From positions 310,001 through 374,000 of the forward strand of contig JAODTK010004777.1 in the NCBI GenBank assembly GCA_026419785.1: a DNA stretch of 64,000 nt, in the 5' to 3' direction. This document shows positions 47,320 to 58,310 of this stretch, one piece after another. The position numbers and the translations under genes are program-made. The number at the start of each line of letters is the position of its first letter. Positions within the stretch are counted from its first letter, which is position 1. Origin of the DNA: Sclerodactyla briareus (taxonomy: Eukaryota; Echinodermata; Holothuroidea; Dendrochirotida; Sclerodactylidae). The notes beneath the pieces were generated by a model. It was not told where the DNA came from. It saw only the letters and a list, made by a program, of their open reading frames with translations, and made no database searches.

Positions 47320-48800
47320 CAACATACAGACCGCACAGCAGACATTCGAGTCCTTCGAGTAGTGTTGGAGGACTTCGTGGATAAGGAGCATCCCAGCGTC
47401 GACCGTTTCCGTCTTTCCCTCGACGGCCGTGCCTTAGCACACGCCCAGTGGTGTCCAGTCGATTGCGAGTGTTTCGCCAGCTTAGACGCTGTCGCCCAAG
47501 GGCGTTGATTCCCGCCAAAGCATTTCAGATGAAGTTGCGCAAGCCGACTGGAACGAGCCCTATCCCCGGTTTCAGCTACCCCCCACCAGGCCCTATACCC
47601 GCCTCCCCACACCCCCAACCCCCGAGCGGCTTCGGGAGAAGGCTTTTCTCTGCGATTCATTTCGATACTGCTCCCGTTCGTAATTTTTTCCTTTTGCTTG
47701 TAGCTGGGATTGCCGTCAGAGCATTTCAGGAATCCGTTTAAAAAGGCTGGTTTCTGGTTGACGGATGTCCTCGACCAACTCACGCGGCCTCCGCAGCCTG
47801 GTCTGAAACATTATTCCGGAGGCGGTCACGTGGCCCATGGAGGGCAGGAAACCGTACCGATGGCTCTCTCTCCTAGACGAACTACTCAGCGGGGAGATTT
47901 GCTTATATCTGCCTTCGAAAGCCCTCAAATCGGCAGGCAAAGACCGGTCCTCAGTTAGCGCCACCGCTTTCCAACCTTCACGCCGACGGCAAGCGATGTC
48001 GTCCAAGTTCTCCAAGACGAGTTCTTTCGATGCCGGGGATACCCGCTGAGGTTGGCAATCGCTCATTCCGCCCTATTTGGCAAGGGCTCTCGTGGCGCGT
48101 CGCTATGTTTCTATGGATGACCACCCTATCGCATGAACTCCTGCAATTGGACTTCCCCTCAGGTCGCCCGATTCCATAGATTCTCGACGATTCCCGCGCG
48201 CCTCAGAGCGCCGTGAGGCGTCAAACCGCTGCCTCCCAATCACAGCTTTTTCGGTCGCGCTCTTCCTGTCGGCCCCGTAATTATGTTTTCGGTCCGCCGG
48301 AGAAAAGTCTCGATTCTTTCGGGGGCAGATTGGTCACATTTATGGACATAAGGCATATCTGCAGGTAAATTCTTCACAGGTCAATCCATCCTCTCCACCG
48401 CCTTTTGATCAGTTTGCTCAACGGGGACGGGACTACTGCTTCCGGTTCCTTCCGTTCGGACTGTCGACTTCGCCGAGAGTCTTCACAAAATCTGCAGACC
48501 CATCCTCGTGTTCCTTCGAAGGGAGGACGTCACGGATTTGCGTACATCGAGAATTGGCCCATCACCGTGTTGTCTGAAGCGAAAGTCATCGCCCACACCG
48601 CACAGGTCTCAGTGCTCGGAACATGCACGGGAAGTCTTCTCTCTGACTCTCTCAGTTCTTTGCTGTTCCTCGGCCTAGTTGCCCGCATGGCCAATTCTCC
48701 CGACCTGTGTCATCTTTGCATGCGGCCTATGTCAATGTATCTCTCGGGTCATTATATCCTCGCAACACTGGAGTGTCCCAGAATATCATGGTTTCGGGGT
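47320..48800 (+). pseudogene. DIRS-like retroelement remnant with reverse transcriptase
   Basis: RT landmarks appear in shifting plus-strand frames: a palm start resembling KAYLQV (48350-48366); FAQRGRDYCFRFLPFGLSTS (about 48413-48472); PRVFTK, then KICRPILVFLRRE (to about 48525); GFAYIENW (48534-48557); SEAKVIAHTAQVS (about 48575-48615); and LLFLGLVARM (about 48660-48690). FLPFGLSTSPRVFTK and the Y-x-D-D-W position are typical of DIRS-type elements. Here the box reads YIEN, so both catalytic aspartates are changed. The GC-rich sequence upstream (47320-48300; FRNPFKKAGFWLTDVLDQLT at about 47727-47788) may be the N-terminal part of the same polyprotein, but I recognise no domain. No RNase H, methyltransferase or tyrosine recombinase is seen downstream. 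Catalytically dead relic. Confidence 0.72.
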
Positions 48801-51414
48801 GTAGCCACCGCCGTCTTCACCGCCGTCGCCGCCGGAAACTCTACTGTTAGCGCAATAACGGCACATGTCCGTCCGCCCTATGATGTCTTGGATGAGTTCG
48901 AAAGTGGGCATTACTGTATGTTTGCTGCCCTCTATTTTACAGACTTCAACGAAAATACTGGTTTTATCCGATTTACACAAAACTTGGTGGGTGGAGACAA
49001 AATTTGGTCCTCGATAAACATGACTGTACTTTCAGGGTCTACAGAGGTCAAATTTGTGTTTTTTCGTATTTGAACAAAACTAGTTGATTTGGACTGCATT
49101 TGACCTTAACAACAGGTGGCGCATTTCAAAGTCACTGGAGGTTCAAATGGACATAATTAATGTGCTCCCTCTAAACGAGGTCCACAAGGCTGTTTTCGCA
49201 TCGATGTACACAAGTTCATACCTCTTTGATAGGAGCACAGACCCTTTCTATTCCGGGAGACAGAGTCACGCAGGATTTCGTTCGGAAGAGGGAGGGGGAA
49301 ATTATTGTTTTTTGCCATTTTCGCCCCAGGACAACGGTGACGACGTACGGCGTCATCCAGAGTGGGACCCGACCTTATTTCGGGTCAGTGGTCAGCCTTC
49401 GTAGCCACTTGCACAACAACATCAAAGAAGCCATCCAGCGCGCGATTTTTTTTAAATTTACCGTATCGTTTCAAACACAATGCCACTCGGTGATCTTGTC
49501 GACAGACCACTCGTCTGAAGATGAAGGAGACACGCATGCGTAGGTTCGCGTCAAAGAACACATTTGGATGTAGTATCCTGTTTATATTAGTTTTATTCCA
49601 TGATAGTTCCGTTGATCTTTGGTCAGAATATACAGATGACAAGGTTAGTAAGAGATAATTTGTCTGCCGATATATCAGAGATGTAAATGACATGCTACCA
49701 TGCAACTAGCACAGAAATTCAGTGCCCAATTATGGAAGGAAGGGATGAAGTTCACGGAGTTCATCTTCTCCCTCAAGAGGCTTCGGATGACTATGCTAGA
49801 GGTATTTGAATGTATAGCGCCATCTGACCACTCTACAGGGGATCGACAAAGTCTCTCGTTGGAGTTAAGAGGCATATCTTTTGAGTTGAGAATCGAAAAT
49901 TTTACCTCGAAGCACTTTTTGCAGTGCTAAAAACCCGCTAGAGCTAACAGTTGCCAAAGAATTGAAATGGCACACACTACTCAACCCCAGAACTCAGGGT
50001 CTGCTAAAACGTTGGTCCTGAGTGAATTGCAAAAACGAAAAGAAAAATTAAGAAAAAAAAAGGATGGTGGCGATGACTCGTTGAGTTGAAATGCCTCCGA
50101 AAATGATCCAATCTCAATTGTTTTTTTCAATGGGCATGGAGCCAAGCATGTTCCTAGAAATTGTCCTGTTGATGAACTTTCGACCTCAGTCGTAAACACT
50201 ATTTTAAACCCGATCGTTGATCAGTTATTAATTGCGATACGTGTATGACATCAACACTTTCCTCGCGCACACTGAAATTTTTGCAATGATGCAAAACAGT
50301 TGACTTGCCAACATCCTCAAAATGTCGGGGCCAATTCTGTTATGCCATTCATGTTATGTTATAGTTTTCATATAAACAGGATCATCGAGGTCAAATATTT
50401 TACTCATCGACAGGATTTGCGAGAGGAGTAACTCATGTTGTTGCGTTGCCAAAGCTGAAGGAAGCCTGGCTTGGTTGGATAGCTAGTGTTCAGTATAGGA
50501 GTAAGTAAAGTTGATACGTCAGGGAAGGCAACACAAGTAGGAATGACGGAAGGATTTCCTACCACTAGGAGACACTTACCCATAAAGTGTACGAATGTAT
50601 TTGCGCTCCTCGTCCCCCCCTGATCAATGAATCGAAATATGACAATAGGATCAGTATGAAAGGACGGCATATCACTATTGTACTTGTAAAGAAATGTATC
50701 TCCTCACTAGCATTTGTGCATCATTAGACCCTAGTGGCTTTCCCCCTTAATATAATTGCGTTTGATTAGCAATTCATTGACGCCTCTTGCCTTTACCTCT
50801 ATAGAAACAGACTAGGAGGTTGCAGTTTTGTTTTTATTCACGTGTAGCTGCTGTACTGGAAATTCATCGCTCGGCAGATTCGTCGTTGAATGCAATGTCC
50901 TCGATGTGACACTAAATCCGTGTAACAATAACTACCCACTGTTACAGCCATAGTGTGCGGTCGTTCAAGGAAACGAAGAATTCGAAGCTGGAAGCGGCCA
51001 CCGCTACGTAGAACTCAGGTGGAGCAGGATACAGATCAGTCGGGAAAATACATTCTGCACAAAAACTAGTATAGTTTAGTATAGTAGCCTATAGTCCGTA
51101 TCGATGTATACAAGAATTGGACCTATCGCGTTACAAGACTTTCAGAATCCCACCACTTGTACCTAAGACAAAAAAAAAAGTTCTGACCTTACCCTAGAGC
51201 AATTGGGTCCATGGGTGAACACACTCTTTTCAGCCTATTTCCGAAGGACTTCATTGTTTGATATTCCTTTGTACGGTGGGGGGTTGCCGGACCCAATTTT
51301 AACAATCAACAATTACAACCGAAAACTTGCCAGGACTTGGGAATCTAATGAATCACTTGCGAGCACTTCAGACTCCGTTGTACAATTCCCCAGAAAGACT
51401 GTAGAATCCACGCA
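48801..51414. other. No supported gene
   Basis: The frame that began in the DIRS-like RT stays open to 49073 without recognisable domain. TGACC-type motifs occur at 49045-49110. A minus-strand segment at about 50589-50700 ends at a strong donor (TTTATGG/GTAAGTGT near 50588) and is open, but I cannot find an acceptor or a family. The rest is unassigned. Confidence 0.35.
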
Positions 51415-51520
51415 ATACATACATACATACATACATACATCAACCTACAATAACGTACGTACATACATACAGAATACATACATCATACCTCCATACATAC
51501 ATACATACATACATACAGAC
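51415..51520. repeat. (ACAT)n microsatellite
   Basis: Tetranucleotide ACAT/CATA units in two clusters (51415-51440 and 51470-51520) separated by degenerate units. Confidence 0.88.
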
Positions 51521-51882
51521 ATTCAAGATTACTTACTGTCAGTGTCATAGTTCAGACAATCGGGATGCCAAAGGGGCACCCGGAACAAATTGAAATCCGA
51601 ATGATCCCGTGGGAGTGACTTCTGTGATGAAGAAATCCACGAAAACGAGCCGATCTGCTATCATCGATCGTAGGCGGGGACTGTCAAGATTCCTGGACGT
51701 GGTATCCCGATGATCTAGTGAACGTGTACGGACAGGTTTGGTCTAGGCTGACCCCTTCGGCGCATGACAGTCTGACACCACTAAGCGAAGGAAAGAAGGT
51801 CAAATAGAAATCATAACACTGAAAATGAGTTCGGGTAGTAGTCGATGTACTACAATCACTGTTTTTTTTTTTTTAAAATTTT

Positions 51883-51930
51883 CCCCCCCCCCCCCCATGA
51901 TCTAGGAGGACCCACCGTGCCCCCCCCCCC
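51883..51930. repeat. Paired poly-C tracts
   Basis: A run of about 14 C (51883-51896) follows T14AAAATTTT, and a second run of about 10 C ends at 51930. Such C runs recur through the window. Confidence 0.85.
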
Positions 51931-52024
51931 AGACTCTCCGTGAGTGTATCATTTTGTCCGGGGACCCGTCTGAACAATAGTTTTTAACGTGTTTACCATC
52001 GAAAATGTTGGGAAGAACTCTGCA

Positions 52025-52430
52025 CAGCCGCCATTTTCCAAAGGCTGCCGTTTGGGACTTTGTCGCACCCATACCATGTCAGACAACAAGGCTTATATGG
52101 TTATATTTTCTGATCGTTATAATACACCCATATTTTCTGGGTCAAGGCATCCAGTCAAAAAACCAACATTACCCACTGTGCTGCGGCGGCCATATTTTTT
52201 TTTTTTTTTTTGAAATTCAAAATGGGCCGTCAAAATGGCCGCCAAAGTGAGGAAAATCACAAATTATGCAGGAAACACAAAGGGAATATGTCACTCGGTA
52301 TTGGTTAGTTTGAGTGTCTGGTTCCCACTAACCATTAAGACTCATTTGCAATTTGTGTGGCTGTGAACACTTGACAATCCAAACGGGCCCGCCAACATGG
52401 CCACCACAAAATGGCCGCCAGAATGAATAA
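52025..52430. repeat. GGCCATTTT/AAAATGGCC-rich repeat
   Basis: GCCGCCATTTTCC (52027), GGCGGCCATATTTTTT (52185), AAAATGGCCGCC (52232 and 52409) and CATGGCCACCACAAAATGG recur, giving a short inverted repeat around the T run. The style matches the segment at 19.4-19.6 kb. No coding content; the 167-codon minus-strand frame 52335-52838 spans this and a (GT)n patch and is not credible. Confidence 0.5.
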
Positions 52431-52958
52431 ATTACTAGTATGCAGAATCTCACCAACTATGCACAATTGGGCAACAGTCAAAGTGGTTTTTGATTCCTTG
52501 TGATTATGAGAAGCTATTCCTAACAGGTTGGCACTATTAACATTTTCAGATGTTTCAGTTGTAGATATCAATGTCCAGTTTGTATGATTATGTATTTCCC
52601 ATGTGAAATAAAGCAGTCTGCGAACGTTCCGCTCCTTCGCTCGTAGGTATATAATGCTGAGGTCGAAAAATGGCTCCGTTCTGTTTCTTGTGGTGGTGGG
52701 TATGTAATGTGTGTGTTGTGTATGTGTGTGTGTTTTGGCACTCGTCCATTGGGAATACAGTGGACAATGTCTTCCACACAGTGAGTTCAGTCCCTCCGGG
52801 TGTTCTAGGGCGCTATCCCGTCCGTTTCTCGCTCGCAATTATGTGACTTTTCTTTCCTATTGTGAAGCTTATAATCAAAGGATTATACTGTAGTGTGATC
52901 ACGTCGGGTGTAACAAAACTAGAGAAATTGTCCATTTTCTGGGAGAACTCACATTTTA

Positions 52959-53013
52959 TTATATATATATATATCTATATATATATATAGTATATATATT
53001 ATATACTAATTTA

Positions 53014-53063
<50 letters not shown>

Positions 53064-53122
53064 AATATATATATTATATAATATATACTAATATAATAGA
53101 ATATATAATATATATATAATAT
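52959..53122. repeat. (TA)n microsatellite
   Basis: A TA-rich tract with slips; the sixth long TA tract of the window. Confidence 0.92.
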
Positions 53123-53674
53123 CATTATGTCCAGGTCGCCACTAAACAAGGTAGGTACCCCCCCAGCTGTACCTGTCGAGGCTGAACATTAATTCGTGTT
53201 AGTATCGATCCCAGACTAGGACCGCTACTCTGATCCTGATTTCTGTAGCGGACGATGACTCATATCAGATACAGTAGGCGGAGGACCTGCCTTAAAGACA
53301 AAGGTCATGCAACAGATACATCTTTAAACTGGCCATATGAAAAGAGCATGTTGAAACCATACCGAAATTGGTTGGGTTACTTATTTTACCTGAATGATTT
53401 TACACAGTCGATGTGAATTTTGCACCATTGTGCCAAAAAATAGCATAGAAATATGTGAGTGATCAGTCAGATTCCATCGTTGGTTTTCGTTACTAGGTTG
53501 GTAAAAATAATGTTTGGATAATTGGTAAACAAAGGGTCACCGGTACTCTGGTGAACGCACGGGCCACGTTGCACAATAGCAGAACGGTCTCCTCACACCC
53601 TCGGTCGGATCCTAGATATAAAGATATAAGACACTCAAAAATTAGCAGGCAGTGATTTCACAGGACATGGGACT

Positions 53675-53677
<3 letters not shown>

Positions 53678-53725
<48 letters not shown>

Positions 53726-53737
53726 GTAATAATAATC

Positions 53738-53777
<40 letters not shown>

Positions 53778-53778
53778 A
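53678..53778. repeat. (TAA)n microsatellite
   Basis: About 33 TAA/AAT units with few interruptions. It is followed by GGGGGGGCGCAGC and CCCCCACCCCCC, then CAATATTTTAG; a similar CCCCCCCCCAATATTTTAG follows the TAA tract at 43.5-43.7 kb. Confidence 0.92.
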
Positions 53779-54239
53779 TTGGTTGAGGGGGGGCGCAGCA
53801 ATGGCAATTGTCCCCCACCCCCCACCAATATTTTAGCCTGACTGCTATTTCCGGGCTGACACTGTTTCCACCATTCCGGCGTGCAACCCGGTTTGAATGA
53901 ATGCGTGATTACCTACATGATCAATGGTTAGTAGTAAACTCTGCTGCTCTAGTTCGATTTTCTGCGCGCTACACGCGCGGGTACCTTATGTACCGGTAGT
54001 TTTAAGACATATGATGTGCCTTTTTGCAGACAATTCTGTTTCTTAACAAAAGATTGCCGGGATTTTCTTTTGGAGTTGTCTTAATCATCAATGAAAAAGT
54101 CTCCGACTCCTGCCGTGATGCTTCACTATCGTTGCATGAGACTTTACCTCTTTGTGTTTGATTGTTCCTTCATTGGAAACGCTGCGCTTTCAGTTAGGGA
54201 AGCCGTTAGTTGAATAAACAAACAACCGAACATAACCAA

Positions 54240-54880
54240 ATTGCTATCTTGAGGTAAAGGGGGTTGAGACTACGGGCCCCCGGGCTCGTTGGTAGGTCCC
54301 TCCCACCCGCGGGATCTTGATTTTTTTTTAACTTATGGGTGGCGATCCTTGTTGAAATTGGGTGCATGGTTCTGCACATCCTATCACTATGAGGGCACCA
54401 TGTGTGCGTCATAAAATAAAAGAAAATGCGGCTAGGTTAAAAGCGCCACCCAACGTGCGTTGTCAAAGAAGTCATGATTCAAAATTCAGATGAAGAAAAT
54501 GGCCAATTTGCTCTCTTTTTTCGATGGAGTGCTCAAACGTATATAGGCTTCGTGTTTTTGAAGGGGAGGAGGTAAGGCGACGGGGGGTTAAGTCTCCCAC
54601 CTGGGCGGGAACCGTGATGTTTTTTTTTTTTTTTTTTTTCTATTCGCAATTTCTTCAGCATCAATTGCATAGTGCGACCGACCATTGTTGAAAGTTGGGT
54701 GTGCGCAGTGTTGCATATACTATACGGGGCACACGTGCGGGTGGACAACCCCTCAAAAATAGCCATCGCAGATTCGGCCAGGGAACGCCACAATTTCGTT
54801 CGAAGACATGATTCAAAATTTAGGTGGAGATAAGTTCATATCCAAATATGGTTCTGACTTTTCGATGGAATGTCCGAAAG
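54240..54880. repeat. Diverged tandem duplication of about 330 bp
   Basis: Copy 1 (about 54240-54540) and copy 2 (about 54545-54880) share, in order: a GGGGTTGAG/GGGGTTAAG block, CCTCCCACC/TCTCCCACC, GGCGGG-like, a long T run, CCTTGTTGAAATTGGGTG/CATTGTTGAAAGTTGGGTG, TGCACATCCTATCACTA/TGCATATACTATACG, a CATGATTCAAAATT block and TTTTTCGATGGAGTG/TTTTCGATGGAATG. Divergence is high, so the duplication is old or the two are members of one repeat family. Confidence 0.72.
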
Positions 54881-55194
54881 TGTTACATGTGTCCCAATTG
54901 AAAGTGTCCCTAATCCCATGCTCCCTGTGGTCCGCAGATAATCTTTGAGTAAAAAACTCTAGGCCTATCTAAGTGATGGGTCAGAGAGGGGTCAGTGCAA
55001 TGTCATTGGTCAAATGGGATCCTGCAAAAAACGTAGTGGTGTTCCATTGCCCATTTCCATTGCTCCGTCCATGACCGTAACCTCATAACCGATGCCGGCA
55101 TCGTGTTTTGGAATGTCACAGCACCCACACTTTGAAATGGATCCCGAAGGGCGATAAGTTTTTGGAGAACCTTTTCTAAAATAAAAAATGTGTT

Positions 55195-55385
55195 ATCAAT
55201 TTCAGTAATGCTGCTTACTGCCCTATAGAGCACGGGAAGTGCCGTTCCTCCTGCAGTCTTGGGGGTCTGTCAAACGAAAAATTTGTTTTGCGCTCCCCCC
55301 CGCGCCAACCTGTGTGGCGCTTCGCTGAGGTAGTATCATCTGTAGGCCCCCACCCCATCCCCACACAAATCGCCGCCGCTCTCGT
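55195..55385 (+). repeat. G/C-tract dispersed repeat, copy 3
   Basis: TTTCAGTAATGCTGC, CACGGGAAGTGCCG, AAACGAAAAATTTG, CGCGCCAACC, TGTGGCGCTTCGCT, a C-rich tract and CACACAAATCGCCGCC follow the order of the copy at 15840-16025. Confidence 0.62.
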
Positions 55386-57415
55386 CGCGACCTAAAAATA
55401 GGACAGTTACAATTTTATTAGCCTAGGATTGCCTGGGGAAGTGCATTCCCATAATATTAAGCAACTTAACAGAACGACCCGTCACCATATGGATTTGGTC
55501 AGTTGTTACGAGTAGTTGGGACGACAAGGGAATTTTTATTAGAAACTACGGAGGTCTTCTCCTTTATGTACCGGAAGTGGTATTTTGGCCACTTTTGACT
55601 TACACTTTCAAAAACTATTTAAATTTTTCCTGACCCCCACAACCGTCAAATTAACCCTATTGTGAAGAGAAAGCCAGCGCCAATGAAACACAAATAGTAG
55701 GGGGTCTATGTGGAGCAACTTTTCAAAAAAAAATTGTCAAGTCTCTGTTTACATTCAAAAATCCGGTCAAATTGACCCGAAAGTGACCCACTTTCAAAAA
55801 GGTAGGAAAAATATAGAATTTTTTTTTTCCAAAGAGTCCTAACTTTCATAGACCACACAAGGGGTTATCCAAGCTATTTCCGGGCCAATTAGCGCATATT
55901 CCTGTGAATGGTTCGAAGCACATCCCAAAATCGACCGAAAATCCGGGTTTCTGACCCTCAAAAACGTCAAAAAACAGGGCAACTCCAAAAAGCTCGCAAA
56001 AATCGGCCGTAGCTCCGATCGTGGCCGTTGACCCGTCAAATGGTAAAGAATTGCCATATTCAGGGGGCCTTTTCGTTGGCAAGAGAGTCGTAACGTAGTA
56101 CACCACTTCTAGAACGAACCTTCGCTGCAAACGTGCGATTTTGCCACTGAGTTACGTCGACACTTTCGCACAACTGATTCACTGCAACCAGTATACACTG
56201 ACAATCCGCAAACAACATGGCAAGTTCAAGAATGTCAGCGGAAAGCGAAGAATCGCTGGCTGCCTACTGAGAGATTGTGGAACATGGAGGAGAGGGGCGT
56301 AGGCCCACATCTCCCCGCATAGCAGTGTTCCAAGCAGCAACTGTGATGAGGTGGGCCCTAGGGGTTTGAAGAGCCGTGCTAACACGAAGGCGGTCGGTGC
56401 ACATACTACATTACGAGGCCTGAGTTAGGCCTAGCCTACATTGCGTTTACGTAGTGTAGGCTAAGCGTACATTACAGCGCGGGTAGTTATGCCAAATTAT
56501 GTCCAAATAATACATGGAAACACTATATCAAGAATGATTTGCGATGGCTATCAGTGTAAACAGATTTTCTTGGAAACATGCACCACAAACTTGTAATTTG
56601 GTGAAATGGCAAATGATTTATATTTTGCATATTTCATTTGGGAATATGTCAACATATTGCATCCTGCAGCCATTTTGTTTATATTTTTGGGTTTCGTCTC
56701 TTATATTCTTTCCATAGATATGGGGTTTATATTGACAAATATGCCTCTGAATTGAGTAAAAAAATTGAATTACCAAAATCAAATAACACCCATAGCACAA
56801 TGCAACACAAACAACCAGTAATAAAGGTTAACAGTTGGACGAAACAACTCTCTGATGTAAGGATCGGTGCCGTGGTACCCACTCTTTAAAACACATATTA
56901 AGTATAGTCGTCTAGGACCGTACGTACCGTACGTGGCTTGGCATGAACAAAGAAGTCTGGAAATCAGCCGCGCTGTGACGTATGAACAACCAACTAATCA
57001 GGAAGAGTTAGGTGATTGCGTCCAAGGTCGCCCGGAGTGCAATCGATTGGAAACTGATTCACATGAATCATGATAGTCTGATGTCGGCCTGTCAGTGGGA
57101 CCGAGTGACAGGATATTGTCGGTTTCAATTAACCAGGAATATTTACGGCCAGGTGTTAGAGTGTAAGAGCACGAACACAATTAGGAGAGACCTTAAACTA
57201 AACTCTAGCTCAACACGCAGCCAATGGAGTTGTTGCAGCAAAAAGCTTATGCTGGAACGCTTGGACCTGCCGGTTATTCATTCTAGACCGCTGAATTCTG
57301 CAATTCTGATTTTGTGATTATTTCAGCGGCAGTCCACACAGCAGAGAGTAAGTGCAGAATAAAGGTTAGATGAAACGAAAGCTGGTACCAGCTGCTCAAT
57401 TGACTTGGAACTAAG
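55386..57415. other. No supported gene
   Basis: Short frames without domains. A 21-bp segment between TTATTTCAG (57327) and GAGTAAGT (57348) is bounded by splice-like sites but is too short to call. Confidence 0.4.
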
Positions 57416-57419
57416 AAAA

Positions 57420-58310
57420 TAGGAGACGAATTTTCGATGTTGCGCCAGATTTGCACTTCAACTTGATGACAATAACATTACTTTTCATCTGTTTTGATCG
57501 CATCGACATGACGATGGTTTTATCATCATTTTTTCAGTCTGTTACTAAGCAACCACTCATGATGTCTTGAAGGGCGTCTTGGACAGGAGCGGAGGAGCAC
57601 CCTATTTCTCCGATTAGTTTTACATCAGTTGTGTTTCATCAGTGTACTGATGCATTATCCACTCTCGTGCCCCTGATGATATCGCCGATACCATATCCGT
57701 GTACATAATGAACCACATGGGCCCTAAAACAGACTCATGGGGTAGGGTACACAATAAACTTAGTGAATGACGCAATGATGTATCATATCTGATTTTAACA
57801 CTTTAGGTGCGGCTAGAAATGTAGTTAGTAAACAAATTCAATGCGACACAAGAATTACTATAAACCTGTGTGGTTTGTTGATTAGAATACCGTGATCGAT
57901 GATATCGAAGCTGGACACAAAGTCAAGAAGGGCCAAGTAAAGCGAGTTCATTGTCATCGATGAGCAGGACCCAGAGTTGATCTGTGCACGAATCAGAGCA
58001 ATCTTGGTGCTATGGTGAGCCCTGTAACCTAATTGGAACTTCCCAAGAAGATCAAGACATCTTTCAGATATTCCTGGAGTCGGGACCTTTCAAAACGTTC
58101 TCAATGACCTTCGAGATGAACGGAAGGTTTGGAGATGGAGTTGCAGATCGACACCGGTAACAATGATAAAAAGCGCTTCCGTTGATACGTTCGGTATCAT
58201 CTACATGGATATAAGTACCTACACTCCGGAGAGATGCTTGATCGAGTGATGAGTTCGCCTGAATATAAGGATAAGTCATAGTCCAAAATCCATAATACCG
58301 GATCCGGTTT
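57420..58310 (-). pseudogene. CR1/L2-like LINE, reverse transcriptase remnant
   Basis: On the minus strand, descending: SNLPF-type start giving LPFISKVIENV (58092-58130); KFQLGYRAHHSTK in shifted frame (58005-58045); ALIRV; LLDF with the first catalytic Asp, then FDIIDHGILIN (57877-57931); a YISSRT.SVKI-like block near 57810-57830; GVPHESVLGPMWF across frames (57711-57749); QYTDETQLM (57623-57652); and LLSNRLKK with DDKTIVM near 57500-57550. The catalytic box is YTDE (57635-57646) where active elements have YADD, so the second aspartate is lost. Several stops and frame changes confirm a dead copy. The endonuclease domain, expected above 58310, was not found. Same strand as the LINE at 1.6-3.6 kb but a different subfamily. 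Confidence 0.85.

Noticed and set aside
48405..49073. 222-codon plus-strand open frame as a host gene
   Set aside because: Its first third overlaps the DIRS-like reverse transcriptase in mixed frames; it is a relic frame, and the remainder has no recognisable domain.
52335..52838. 167-codon minus-strand frame
   Set aside because: It spans a (GT)n patch and GGCCATTTT repeats, with no domain or splice context.
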